In this document: one piece after another, positions 40,682 to 49,858 of the stretch
Position numbering within the stretch: position 1 is the stretch's first letter
How the letters are laid out: each line of letters opens with the position of its first letter
NCBI GenBank assembly: GCA_020622165.1
Contig: JACNMN010000013.1
Location: 1-64,000 of the forward strand
Length of the DNA: 64,000 nt
Origin: Boseongicola sp. H5
Lineage (GTDB): Bacteria > Pseudomonadota > Alphaproteobacteria > Rhodobacterales > Rhodobacteraceae
Direction: 5' to 3'
Translations under genes and position numbers: made by a program
The notes under the pieces: generated by a model
Seen by the model: the letters and a program-made list of their open reading frames with translations, nothing else
What the model was told of the DNA's origin: nothing
The model's database searches: none

Positions 40682-42331
40682 TCAGTTCGGGAAGGTGGGC
40701 CGACGGTCGGCGACCCCCAGTTTCTTCTCCAGCGCCATGCCGAGATTGAGCAGCGGACCCTCGTCAAACAACTGCCCCCAGAGCGAAATGCCCTGCGGCA
40801 CGGTAAAGGTCGTCTCGCCGGCGGCGTCCCCGGTGGTCAGCTTGCCCGCGCCAAGCGACGCCATCGACCGGCTCGCGATATCCTCGAAACCCGCGCGCAG
40901 ATGCACGCACGGATGCCCCGTGAAATTCGACGCGACCAGCATCGGGCCAGTGGAAAACGGTCCGATCAGCGCATCAACGCCGCTCATCATCTCCCCCACC
41001 GCCTGCATCACGCGGTAGCGCAGCCGGTCGGTCTGAACCAGATCCACCGCCGAGACGAAGCGCGCCTTGCGGAACGTGTTGGGCCAGGCCCCGTCATCCT
41101 GCCAGCGCAGGGTATCATCCGTATCCTCCAGCGTCAGTGCCTCGAACGCGGCCGCCGCCTCGGCATAGACAACGGTCATCAGGGAGGCATAGGGGAGATC
41201 CTCAAGGGTGACTTCCTTCACCGTGATCCCCAAATCCTTTGCCGCCGCCAACGCCGCGCGGTCGACATCGGTCGCGCCGTCCTCGAACGCTTCGGGAAGA
41301 TAGCCAAGCGTCATCCCCTCGATCCCCGCCCGCGCATCGAACTGGAAAGGCGCGGCGATCGACCCGCGGTCGCGCATGTCGCCGCCGTTGATCGCGGCCA
41401 GAACCAGGGCGGTGTCCTCCACCGACCGGCAGATCGGGCCCACCTTGTCGAGCGACCAGCAAAGCGCCATGGCCCCTGCCCGGCTGACCCGTCCGAAAGT
41501 CGGACGCAGGCCCGTCGTCCCGCAGCGCTGCGAGGGCGAGGTGATCGAGCCAAGCGTCTCCGTCCCGATGGAAAATCCGCACAGCCCCCCCGCCGTCACC
41601 GAGGCCGAGCCCGCGCTCGACCCGCTTGAGCCTTCGTTGAGGTTCCATGGGTTGCGCGTCCAGCCGCCATACCACAGATCGTTATAGGCCAGCGCGCCCA
41701 CGGTCGTCTTGCCAAGCAACACGGCGCCTGCCGCCCGCAGGCGGGTCGTAACCGCGGCGTCGCTGTCCGGAACGCGGTTCTGAAACGGCTCCGCCCCCCA
41801 GCCTGTCGTGATCCCCCTGGTGTCGAACAGATCCTTCAGACCGTAGGGAATGCCATGCAGCGGCCCCAGCAAGACGCCCGCGCCCAGAAGCGCATCCATG
41901 GCGTCCGCCTCCGCGCGTGCCAGATCCGGCGTGACGGTCGCAAAACATTCCAGCTTGGGATTCAGAAGCTCGATACGCGCCAGATAGAGATCGGTCAGCG
42001 CGCGGGAGGAGATCTGCCCGCTCCGCACCCACTGCGACAGATGGGTAAGCGGCGCAAAGGCGATATCCTCAGGGTCGGACGGCAGCGGCGCCGTGATCTC
42101 CGACGGGTGCAGCGCGTCGATCCCGTGGGGCATCGCAAAGCCCGGCAGGCGCGGGTCGAACCGGCAGGCCATCGGGAGGCCATTGTCCAGCCGCAGATCG
42201 CGGCGCGCGATCATCAGATCGCGCTGGCCATCCAGATTGCCAACCATCTGCGCCCGCTCTTTCGCGGTGTAGGCGAGGCCCAGAAGGCGCTCTGCCCCGG
42301 CGATATCGGCTTCGGTGATCGTGTCCGCCAT
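40682..42331 (-). CDS. Amidase signature-family amidohydrolase
   Basis: 549 residues. The Ser-cisSer-Lys triad is visible: Lys166 in PYGLKDLFDT, cis-Ser238/239 in the Gly/Ser-rich GSSGSSAGSAS, and nucleophile Ser262 in GTETLGSITSPS. Hydrolyses a carboxamide to acid and ammonia. It lies between the GntR regulator and the Dpp importer on the same strand, so it probably acts on the compound the importer brings in. The ATG at 42331 follows a GGGGGA sequence. An 80-residue N-terminal region precedes the usual domain, as in larger amidases. Confidence 0.92.
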   Translation of the reverse strand: MADTITEADIAGAERLLGLAYTAKERAQMVGNLDGQRDLMIARRDLRLDNGLPMACRFDPRLPGFAMPHGIDALHPSEITAPLPSDPEDIAFAPLTHLSQWVRSGQISSRALTDLYLARIELLNPKLECFATVTPDLARAEADAMDALLGAGVLLGPLHGIPYGLKDLFDTRGITTGWGAEPFQNRVPDSDAAVTTRLRAAGAVLLGKTTVGALAYNDLWYGGWTRNPWNLNEGSSGSSAGSASVTAGGLCGFSIGTETLGSITSPSQRCGTTGLRPTFGRVSRAGAMALCWSLDKVGPICRSVEDTALVLAAINGGDMRDRGSIAAPFQFDARAGIEGMTLGYLPEAFEDGATDVDRAALAAAKDLGITVKEVTLEDLPYASLMTVVYAEAAAAFEALTLEDTDDTLRWQDDGAWPNTFRKARFVSAVDLVQTDRLRYRVMQAVGEMMSGVDALIGPFSTGPMLVASNFTGHPCVHLRAGFEDIASRSMASLGAGKLTTGDAAGETTFTVPQGISLWGQLFDEGPLLNLGMALEKKLGVADRRPTFPN

Positions 42332-42411
42332 GTCATGTCCCCCGTTCAAGTCCTGCGCCCGTCCCATCTCCGGTCCGGGGCGCGGTCAGCTTTGCGTCGG
42401 CTGACCTCTCG

Positions 42412-43179
42412 TCATTTTTTCAAACGCCTTTTCGATGTTTTGTCCGTGATCCGTGCTTCCGTGGCAAAGGAATGCACTTCGCCCGTCTCTCTCATCGACC
42501 GGCGCAGATCATCCGTCAGTGTCTGCAGGTGATCGGTCATCGCGGCCCGCGCCGCATCCGCATCCCGCGCGTCGATCGCGTCTATGATCCGCTGGTGCTG
42601 CTCGTGATAGACGACTTTGGTCTTCAGAGTCCGGGCCAGATGCCGGTCATGTTGCCAGTTCTCGTCCATCCGCACCGTATCGAGCAGATCGAATGCCGCC
42701 GACAGGATCGGATTGTCGGGGATCCGGGCGATCAGACGGTGCAGCGCGCCGTCCCATAACTCCCAGTAGTCGGAATCCGATGCGCCATGGGCCCGTTCGG
42801 CCAGAAGGCGCAGCCGGTCGACATCTTCGGCCGTGGCGCGGCGGGCGCAAAGGGCCGCCAGTTGCGGCTCCACCCCCATCCGCGCCTCCATGATGGCGAG
42901 CGTGTCGACCTTGTCGGCGATCGTGGCCGCCATCTCGGTCGCGGGACGCCTTGGCTGGCCCGCGAACGTGCCCTTGCCCTGCCGCCGCCACAGCAATCCC
43001 TCGGCCTCCAGCACTTCAAGGGCGCGCCGGACCTGGCGCCGACCACAGCCCAGTTTCTCCGACAGTTCGCGTTCCGTCGGCAGTCGGCCATCGGAGGGCA
43101 GATTGCCCTTTTCGATCATGCGCCTGATCTGGTTCAGCGCACGCGTCGTGTTGTCCGAAAAGTCTCCGTCGCTGGTCAC
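42412..43179 (-). CDS. GntR-family regulator (FadR/FCD subfamily)
   Basis: 255 residues. The N-terminal winged helix is ALNQIRRMIEKGNLPSDGRLPTERELSEKLGCGRRQVRRALEV in outline, then a helical FCD ligand domain with metal-binding His (HRLIARIPDN, HEQHQRIIDAI, HLQTL). It uses a GTG start (43179) with GAAGG upstream. FCD members commonly respond to organic acids or amino acid derivatives. It is the first gene of the amidase/Dpp unit and is likely both its regulator and autoregulated through the palindrome just upstream. Confidence 0.92.
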   Translation of the reverse strand: MTSDGDFSDNTTRALNQIRRMIEKGNLPSDGRLPTERELSEKLGCGRRQVRRALEVLEAEGLLWRRQGKGTFAGQPRRPATEMAATIADKVDTLAIMEARMGVEPQLAALCARRATAEDVDRLRLLAERAHGASDSDYWELWDGALHRLIARIPDNPILSAAFDLLDTVRMDENWQHDRHLARTLKTKVVYHEQHQRIIDAIDARDADAARAAMTDHLQTLTDDLRRSMRETGEVHSFATEARITDKTSKRRLKK

Positions 43180-43538
43180 CGGAACTGGCCTTCGCTTGGA
43201 TTTGCAACGAATCTATCATTCGTTGGTGCGTACCAAATGTAAAATGGTTCGTCTCATCCACGTCAACCTGACATTGCCGCCGGAGTGCTCCGATGCCCGC
43301 CAAAACCGCGCCGATGCTTATGAAACGCACAGCTCACGATCACCTGTGTTTGCCCCAGGTGTCACAGGGGCGAGACGCTCTGCGGGACCTGGTTTTCCGT
43401 CTGCCTGAAATCGGGGCGATGGCGCGGACATCATGCCGCGATTTCGTGCAAATCATGCGCGCTGTGCAACGCCCGATCGACACATTCCACGGTTTGCACG
43501 CGATGCGATTCCCGATGCCCGGTCAACCCGGTTCCCCC
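43180..43538. other. Intergenic stretch between FkbM and gntR
   Basis: About 360 bases without a supported gene. It contains the GntR operator candidate (43223-43236) and a six-base-pair hairpin CACCTG/CAGGTG (43340-43360) without a T-run. A plus-strand frame beginning at 43293 continues into the opposite-strand FkbM gene and has no family resemblance, so I treat it as chance. Confidence 0.5.
43223..43236. promoter_or_regulatory. Putative GntR/FadR-type operator
   Basis: TTGGT-GCGT-ACCAA is a perfect inverted repeat 44 bases upstream of the gntR start. It resembles the TGGT-N-ACCA half-sites bound by FadR-subfamily regulators, which fits autoregulation. Confidence 0.55.
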
Positions 43539-44330
43539 CTACGCTCTCAGCCGGGCGTAGATGTCTCCGGAGTTTGCCGCGGCAGGCAGGCGCAGGATTT
43601 CGGCGCACATCTCCGGGGCGTTCGTCCAGCTTGACTGGCGCAGGCGGTGGTCTTCGCCAAGGCTGATGTTGAATTCGTAGGGACCAAGCTGGCACAACCG
43701 GCCGACGCAGGCACAGGCCATGTCGCGCTGAAGCGTGGTCACTTCGAACGACAACGCCGGGACCGCCCGAGCAAGGCCCTTCAGTACCATCAGTTCGTGG
43801 CCTTCCACGTCGATCTTGACGAAATCCGGCACGCCATGCCGGGCCATGAGCCGATCAAGCGTGGTGACCGGCACGCGGACCGTTCTGTCCCAGACCTCGT
43901 CTTTCCATGCGGGGGCCGAGGATGCGGCGGCGACGAGATCGGCCGAGGCGGTCGAGACGGTCGGGTTGCCGGAGTTGAGAAACATCTCGATCTCGCCGGG
44001 CCCCTCCCCTGCGGCCATCTGTTCGAGAACCGCGCGCCGCTGGCGGCCGTGAATGAGACGGAGCGCGCGAAAGACTTGCGGCTGAGGCTCCAGTGCGACA
44101 ACGCGCGCGCCCAATCGCAGAAAGCTTGCCGTCCGGTCCCCGACATGCGCGCCGATATCGAAGGCAAGCCCGCCATCGGGCACGAAAAGCGCGTTCAGGC
44201 GATCCATCCGGCTCGTCCGCGCCGCATCGCGGTAATAGATATCCAGCGACCGCCCGATCGCCGCCGCCATCCCGCGAGATCGGGGGGCGGCACCTTCCGC
44301 CGCCCCGGCGCGCTTTCCTGTCGGTTTCAT
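43539..44330 (-). CDS. FkbM-family methyltransferase
   Basis: 263 residues. SAM-binding motif LAFDIGAHVGDRTASFLRLGA, then VVALEPQPQVFRAL and the FkbM hallmark VKIDVEGHELMVLKGL. These enzymes O-methylate sugars, polyketides or other small molecules. It follows the glycosyltransferase gene by 49 bases on the same strand, so the pair may decorate a glycan or glycolipid, being carried in the same transcript as an ABC importer. No signal peptide or membrane span. Confidence 0.9.
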   Translation of the reverse strand: MKPTGKRAGAAEGAAPRSRGMAAAIGRSLDIYYRDAARTSRMDRLNALFVPDGGLAFDIGAHVGDRTASFLRLGARVVALEPQPQVFRALRLIHGRQRRAVLEQMAAGEGPGEIEMFLNSGNPTVSTASADLVAAASSAPAWKDEVWDRTVRVPVTTLDRLMARHGVPDFVKIDVEGHELMVLKGLARAVPALSFEVTTLQRDMACACVGRLCQLGPYEFNISLGEDHRLRQSSWTNAPEMCAEILRLPAAANSGDIYARLRA

Positions 44331-44379
44331 CCTGCTCGCTCCACTCGCGCAATGTCCTCTGTCGCCCGCCCTGCCCCAC

Positions 44380-45435
44380 TCACCTCCGGGGTTTCAGCCC
44401 GTTCAGAACCTGCCCCGCGATGCGAGCCGTGTCCTGCCATGTGGGCCGCGCCGCGCCCGCACGTTTCGCGCAGGCCTCCATGCCCGCGCGCAGGGTCTTG
44501 TCCGTCAGGATGCGGGCAATCGCATCGGCCAGGTCTTCGGGCGCATCGGGCGGAACAAGAAGGCTCGCCCCGGAAGGGACCGTGTGGGGCACCGCCCCGG
44601 TATCGCAGGACACGATCGGCAGACCCCATGCCAGCGCCTCGTCGAACACCATTCCGTAACCCTCGTAGCGGGTGGCGAGCGCAAAGAGCGAGGCCTGAGC
44701 GAATAGCGCGTCGAGATCCGCCTGCGGGATGCGGCCGGCAAGGGTCACCCGGTCTCCAAGTGCGAGGTGATCCAGCAGCCGCACCAGATCCTCCGCGCAG
44801 GCCGCATCATGGGCTGAGCCCACGATCACCGCGCGCCAGCGGAGATCCCGAAGCCCCGCCAGCGCGCGCAGAAGAACATCGTGCCCCTTGCGCGGATGCT
44901 GGATGCCGACCGATAGGATCAGCGGCGGATCGGCCGGTGCGCGGATGCCGCTCGGCCGCTCGCTTCCCGGTTGCGCGATGGTGATCCGCTGCGCGGGAAC
45001 GGCATATTGCGTTGTCAGGATATGGGCGGTGTGGCCGCTTGGCACCAGAACCTCCGCCGCGAGCGCCAGATTGGCACGCTCGGTCCGGAACAGATGGTCG
45101 CGCAATGCGGGGTCGAGACCGGTTTCCAGCGCCAGCGGGTGATGGATCATCGCCACGATCGGCGCGCGCACCTGTTGCAGCCCGGCGGTATCGATCGCGC
45201 CATAGACCAGCCCGTCAAGGATCAGGGCCCGTTTGGGGCTAAGCGAGCGCAGGGATGTCACGGCATGGTTCATATCGGCGGGCGTGGGTTCGGGGAAGGA
45301 CGCGCCGAGTTGCAGATGCGTCACATCATGGCCCAGTGCGCGCAGTTCGTGCAACAGACGCCGTTCGTAGATGTACCCGCCGGTTACCGTGGCGATGTCA
45401 CCCGGGATCGCGAAGGCGGCGGCGCGCGGGGTCAT
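44380..45435 (-). CDS. GT4-type glycosyltransferase
   Basis: 351 residues. N-terminal acceptor-binding domain with the Gly-rich loop VTGGYIYERRLLHELRALGHDV, C-terminal nucleotide-sugar domain with SVGIQHPRKGHDVLLRALAGL and the E-x7-E motif YEGYGMVFDEALAWG. Retaining GT-B fold. The ATG at 45435 overlaps the permease stop by four bases (ATGA), which is unusual because a sugar transferase is thereby coupled to a NitT/TauT-type permease. The acceptor is unknown; the neighbouring methyltransferase suggests envelope or capsule decoration. Confidence 0.9.
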   Translation of the reverse strand: MTPRAAAFAIPGDIATVTGGYIYERRLLHELRALGHDVTHLQLGASFPEPTPADMNHAVTSLRSLSPKRALILDGLVYGAIDTAGLQQVRAPIVAMIHHPLALETGLDPALRDHLFRTERANLALAAEVLVPSGHTAHILTTQYAVPAQRITIAQPGSERPSGIRAPADPPLILSVGIQHPRKGHDVLLRALAGLRDLRWRAVIVGSAHDAACAEDLVRLLDHLALGDRVTLAGRIPQADLDALFAQASLFALATRYEGYGMVFDEALAWGLPIVSCDTGAVPHTVPSGASLLVPPDAPEDLADAIARILTDKTLRAGMEACAKRAGAARPTWQDTARIAGQVLNGLKPRR

Positions 45436-47033
45436 TGCAATTGCTCCGGCGCGTAAACGCGAAACACCCGCCTTTCCAAGACACCGACCCCCGCATATCC
45501 GAGCGCGGAGAGGATCGAGACGAGAACCACAGAACTCCACAACATGTCGTAATCCGACAAGGACGCGGAAAGCGCCATGAGACTGCCGATGCCGTTGCCG
45601 GTTGCCAGCCATTCCACGACCGTGACCGCCAGCACCGAGGCCGGCACGTTCATCCGGGCCGCCGCGAAGAAGGCCGGAAGCATCGCCGGAATGCGCACCC
45701 GGATCAGTTGCTGGACCGGCCCTGCGGCGTAGCTGTCAAGCACGTCGATGATCCGCCCGGGGGCCTGGCGCAGACCGTGCAGGCAGGCCACGAATGTCGG
45801 AAAGAAGACCATGATCGCGACCAGAACCACGGTGCCGAGCGCGCCGCGCCCGAGGATCAGGACCACAAGCGGCGCCGTCGTGATGATCGGAACCGAACGC
45901 AGCGCGATGGCCAGCGGCATGGCCACGCCCGCGATCCGCGGGACAAGAACGATGAGCATGGCAAGCAGCGCCCCCGCGGCAAGGCCCGCCAGATAGCCCG
46001 GAACGAGGAATATGGCCGTTTGACCAAGCGCCTCGGCCAGAGCGCTGCGCGTCGCCGCCGCATCGGGCGCCAGAACCAGCGCCGAGAACACCTCCCACGG
46101 GCCTTTCGCGAAAAACGGGTTGAGGTCCAGAAGCGCCAATGCCCCCCACCAGAGCAGAAGCGCAGCGGCCCCGGTCAGCAGCAGGCCGCGCAAGGCGCCC
46201 TGCCCCCGGCCCCCCTTCCCCGCCCCGGTGGGCGCGGCAAGGATGACCGGCGGCTCGTGATGCAGAAACCGTCTCGCAAGCCAGCCAATGGCCAGATAGC
46301 TCAGCACGGCCACAAAGGTCGCGACCGTGGCCAGCGCCCATGTCATGTCGACATTCATGGACCGCATGGCGCGCAGGGTCAGCACGCCCATGCCCCGTTC
46401 CGCCCCGGTGAACTCCCCGATCATCGCGCCAAGAAAGGCGGCGGGCGCAGCGATCTGCAAACCGGCGACAAGATAGGGCAACGCCGCCAGCGCCCGCACG
46501 TGCAGCAGCGCGGCCAGCCGCCCGCGGCCATAGCTCTGCACCAGATCGAGCCACCCCGCCGGCACGGCCCGGAGCCCGACCAGAAGGGGGATCAGCGTCG
46601 TGTAATAGACCGCCAGCGCCGCTAGCACGATCTGCGGCCAGGGCCCGGGTCCGAATACCACGCGCAGGATCGGCCCCGTCGCCACCAGCGGCAGGCAGAA
46701 GACCAGAAGGGCCAGCCCGCGCACCACCCCGTCGCTTCGCGGCCAGACACTGGCGAGCACGGCAAGAGCGATGGCCGCAAGGTTGCCGATGACGAACCCG
46801 GCCGCCGCATTGGCCAGGGTCACGGCCAGTGCGCGGCTCATGAGCCCGAGGTTCTCGTAGAGGTAGACAAGGATCGCCGAAGGCGGGGCCAGAACGAAGG
46901 CATCGGCCAGCGCACGGCCAAGAACTTCCCACAGCAGCAGGGCCAGAAGCGGACCGGGGAGAAGGCGGCTTAGCCCGCGCAGCGGGCCGTTTCGCGCCGG
47001 CGCGTCGGCGCGCAGGGGACGGGCGATGATCAT
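45432..47033 (-). CDS. NitT/TauT-type ABC permease, two permease domains fused
   Basis: 533 residues, about twice the usual length. Half 1 (about 20-260) and half 2 (about 285-520) each contain six or so membrane spans and a coupling loop: LVQSYGRGRLAALLHVRALAAL and VLDSYAAGPVQQLIRVRIPAML. The fusion replaces the usual homodimer with a covalent pair, so the two halves can differ and the channel may be asymmetric. The start overlaps the ATPase stop and the stop overlaps the glycosyltransferase start, each by four bases. Confidence 0.9.
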   Translation of the reverse strand: MIIARPLRADAPARNGPLRGLSRLLPGPLLALLLWEVLGRALADAFVLAPPSAILVYLYENLGLMSRALAVTLANAAAGFVIGNLAAIALAVLASVWPRSDGVVRGLALLVFCLPLVATGPILRVVFGPGPWPQIVLAALAVYYTTLIPLLVGLRAVPAGWLDLVQSYGRGRLAALLHVRALAALPYLVAGLQIAAPAAFLGAMIGEFTGAERGMGVLTLRAMRSMNVDMTWALATVATFVAVLSYLAIGWLARRFLHHEPPVILAAPTGAGKGGRGQGALRGLLLTGAAALLLWWGALALLDLNPFFAKGPWEVFSALVLAPDAAATRSALAEALGQTAIFLVPGYLAGLAAGALLAMLIVLVPRIAGVAMPLAIALRSVPIITTAPLVVLILGRGALGTVVLVAIMVFFPTFVACLHGLRQAPGRIIDVLDSYAAGPVQQLIRVRIPAMLPAFFAAARMNVPASVLAVTVVEWLATGNGIGSLMALSASLSDYDMLWSSVVLVSILSALGYAGVGVLERRVFRVYAPEQLQ

Positions 47034-47809
47034 TGTGCCGCTTTCGGCAGGTTTCGGGCCATGCCTTGGGACAGGGCCGCAAAAACCCTCTCCACGATCC
47101 GGGCGAATTGCGGCTCCCGGGACAGGGTTTGCCGCCGCGGTCGCGGCAGGTCGACCGGGATATCGGCCACGATATCCGCAGGGCGCGGGGACAGGACCAC
47201 GATGCGGTCCGCAAGCATCACCGCCTCGGTTACGGAATGGGTCACGAGAAGCGTCGTGGTTCCGCGCGCCTCCCAGATACCGGGCAGATCGCTGGCCAGT
47301 TGCTTGCGGGTCAGCTCGTCCACAGCGCCGAAGGGTTCATCCAGCAACAGAAGCCTGGGCCGGGTGACAAGCGCGCGCGCGATGGCGGCGCGCTGGCGCA
47401 TGCCGCCCGACAGCTCGGCCGGGCGCGTATCGGCGAACCCCTCAAGGCCGACCAGATGGATCAGCTGATCGATATCGGTAGCGTTTTTCGGGCGTCGCGC
47501 AAGGGCGCAGGCCAGCTCGATATTCTGGCGAACGCTGCGCCATGGCAGAAGCGATGGATCCTGGAAGGCCACCGACAATGCCGCCTCCCGCAGGGTATCG
47601 GCGGGCGGATGCCCATCGATCGTGATCTCGCCGGCGGTGGGTTCTTCCAGCCCTGCCACCATGCGCAATAGCGTGGACTTGCCGCATCCCGACGGGCCGA
47701 CCAGCGCGGTCGTCTGGCCGGCGGCGAATGTCAGGTCGATGGGGCTGACCGCCTCGACCGATCCGCCGAAGGTCTTGGCCAGCCCGGTGCAGACGACGGA
47801 AACCGACAT
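47030..47809 (-). CDS. NitT/TauT-type ABC transporter ATPase
   Basis: 259 residues with Walker [11 protein letters not shown]-loop AFQDPSLLPWRS, signature [15 protein letters not shown], Walker B LLLLDEPFGAVDE and switch His LVTHSVTEAV. It energises the fused permease encoded next; their genes overlap by four bases. The binding-protein gene ends seven bases before its start. A SsuB/TauB-like member; the transported substrate is unknown. Confidence 0.95.
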   Translation of the reverse strand: MSVSVVCTGLAKTFGGSVEAVSPIDLTFAAGQTTALVGPSGCGKSTLLRMVAGLEEPTAGEITIDGHPPADTLREAALSVAFQDPSLLPWRSVRQNIELACALARRPKNATDIDQLIHLVGLEGFADTRPAELSGGMRQRAAIARALVTRPRLLLLDEPFGAVDELTRKQLASDLPGIWEARGTTTLLVTHSVTEAVMLADRIVVLSPRPADIVADIPVDLPRPRRQTLSREPQFARIVERVFAALSQGMARNLPKAAQ

Positions 47810-47816
47810 CGCCCGC

Positions 47817-48818
47817 TCAGGCGCCGCGCACCTCTTCCAGGATGGAGCGGTCCCACAAATCGGGCGTGACCGTCCGGCCCAGAAGGGCGAGCGTCTCGAT
47901 GTTCGCGGCCACCGTCTCGTCGGTCCACCAGCCGAAGCCGTTCGCGTCGGTCAGGTCCGAGAACATCAGCGGCACCTGCCGGGCGGCCTGAAGTCGTTGG
48001 GTCTCCGGATCGAGCCCCGCATCCGGGAACATCTCCAGCGTCAGGGCGGCGGCGGCATCGGTGTCTTCGCGATAGGCCTCCCAGCCACGCACTTCACCGG
48101 CCATGAGCGCCACGATCTCCGCCCGGCGATTGGCAAGGCTGTCATCGGTCGCGATATAGGTCTGGGAATGGACCGCATAGCCGTGATCGGCCATCAGCAT
48201 CGTCACGTTGTCCACACCCTGAATGGTCATCGCCACCGGCAGGTCGGTTTCCCAGCACAGCAGGCAATCCACCTCGCCCGCGACCAGCGGCTGCGGCGAA
48301 TACTGGGTTGGCACCACCTCGATGGCATCGATATCCACGTCATTAAGCCTGCACAGCGCCTCCAGAACCGGGGTGTTCGCCAGCGCCATGCCGATCCGCA
48401 TGCCCTCCATATCCGACGGAACGTTGACCGGATTGGCCGCAAGGGAGGCGATGACGAACGGGTTCTTCTGCATCGCGACACCGATGATCCGGAAGGGCGC
48501 GCCCTGCTCTACGGCGGCGGCGGTGTAATCGGCGGCGGAAATGCCCACAAGCGCCGCACCGGAGACGACCGGCGGCTCAACCGGCGCGTTTGGCCCGCCC
48601 GCCACCAGCGTCACGTCAAGCCCGCCGTCGCGCCACCATCCGCGCTCAAGCGCGATATAGCTGCCAGCGAATTGCGTCGAATGCAGCCAGGAGAGCTGGA
48701 GGCTGACCGGAACCTGCGCCCACCCGCGCCGCGGGAAAACACCCATGGCTCCGGCACCCAAAACCGCCCCGCCCGCGCCAAGAACGTGCCGCCGCGTAAT
48801 CCCTGCTGCTTTCTTCAT
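47817..48818 (-). CDS. NitT/TauT-type substrate-binding protein (Tat-exported)
   Basis: 333 residues starting with the twin-arginine signal TRRHVLGAGGAVLGAG. The mature part is an NMT1/THI5-like binding protein: LQLSWLHSTQFAGSYIALERGWW, VVSGAALVGIS and EVDCLLCWETDLPV. The closest described ligands of such proteins are thiamine-pyrimidine precursors, nitrate, sulfonates or aromatic acids; this one is unassigned. It is the first gene of an operon with ATPase, fused permease, glycosyltransferase and methyltransferase. The ATG at 48818 gives the right signal peptide. Confidence 0.9.
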   Translation of the reverse strand: MKKAAGITRRHVLGAGGAVLGAGAMGVFPRRGWAQVPVSLQLSWLHSTQFAGSYIALERGWWRDGGLDVTLVAGGPNAPVEPPVVSGAALVGISAADYTAAAVEQGAPFRIIGVAMQKNPFVIASLAANPVNVPSDMEGMRIGMALANTPVLEALCRLNDVDIDAIEVVPTQYSPQPLVAGEVDCLLCWETDLPVAMTIQGVDNVTMLMADHGYAVHSQTYIATDDSLANRRAEIVALMAGEVRGWEAYREDTDAAAALTLEMFPDAGLDPETQRLQAARQVPLMFSDLTDANGFGWWTDETVAANIETLALLGRTVTPDLWDRSILEEVRGA

Positions 48819-48906
48819 CGTATTTCCCCGCTTTCTAAAAATGGTCTGATCCAGGCCCTTGAACCCATTGGATTTCGGTCGTTTCAATTGCATCACATTA
48901 CTTAGG

Positions 48907-49856
48907 TCAGTGCCGCCCGGTGACAGGCGCATTTGGTCGCATCCAGGTCAGCATCATCCCGGGCAGGACCGTCGCCAGCAGGACAAGGCCGAAGGCAACG
49001 CTTGTCGCAAGCCCTTCACTCATACCCGCCCCGAACACCGGGAACAACACTGCCGCCGCGCCCTCCCGCAGGCCCCAGCCGCCGATCGACAGCGGCAGGA
49101 CCATGGCGAAAAGGATCAGCGGCACGATGGTTACCACCGCCAGAACAGGCACCGCCACACCAAGAGCCGCGGCGCAAAAGGCAAAGGCCACGACATTGCA
49201 AAGGGCCGTTCCAAGACTGAGCATCGCCTGTTGCTTCCATATATCGCGCGCCGCAACCGAATGGATGAAGGCGCGCATGACCCGGTGCAGCCCATGCGCC
49301 GACACGGGCCCGGCACGCAGACTGATCGCGATGGCGGCAAAAAGACATACCGCAGCGATCAACACGCCCAGATCGGCACCATCGCGCCGGCTGGCCAGCC
49401 GGGGCCGATCGGGAAAAAGACGCTTGCCAGGAGGCCCGCCAGCAGAACGGCAAGCAGGCCGATCTGGCCCGCGATCCGTTCGAAAACAACGGTCTGACCG
49501 GAAACGAACAGGCCCGCCTGCCCCCGCGCCCGCACCGCGCGCCCAGCATCGCCAAGCACACCGCCGGGCAAGGACTGGTTCACGACCTGCGACAGGTAGT
49601 ATTCGCGCACCGCGTCGCTGCGGGAAATCGCGATCCCGAGCCGGGCGGCGGTCAACCGCCAGCGCAGCGCCGACAAGAGCGTCTGGAGCGTGAGCGCAAG
49701 CGCCGCCGCCGCCAGCCAGTAGGGATCGGCCGCCCGCAGCATCGCAAGCGCCTGCCAGCCATCGCCCACCCGCCAAAGCAGCACGGCAAGACCGGCGAGA
49801 ACCGCGACCTGTGCGGCCCGGATCAGCATGGGGGAAACGGTAAATCGCCGCGGCAT
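48907..49856 (-). pseudogene. UPF0104/lysylphosphatidylglycerol-synthase-type membrane protein, frameshifted
   Basis: Two frames together make one protein of the family. The N-terminal part (49856 down to a stop at 49359) carries spans such as VAVLAGLAVLLWRVG and the conserved VNQSLPGGVLGDAGRAVRAR. The C-terminal part continues in another frame from about 49420 to 48907 (GVLIAAVCLFAAIAISLRAG, then LPLSIGGWGLREGA and FGLVLLATVLPGMML). The frames cross between about 49375 and 49420, consistent with a one-base loss. The gene is either broken or the base call is wrong. It follows the sulfatase gene by two bases. Family members flip or modify membrane lipids. Confidence 0.75.
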
Positions 49857-49858
49857 GC

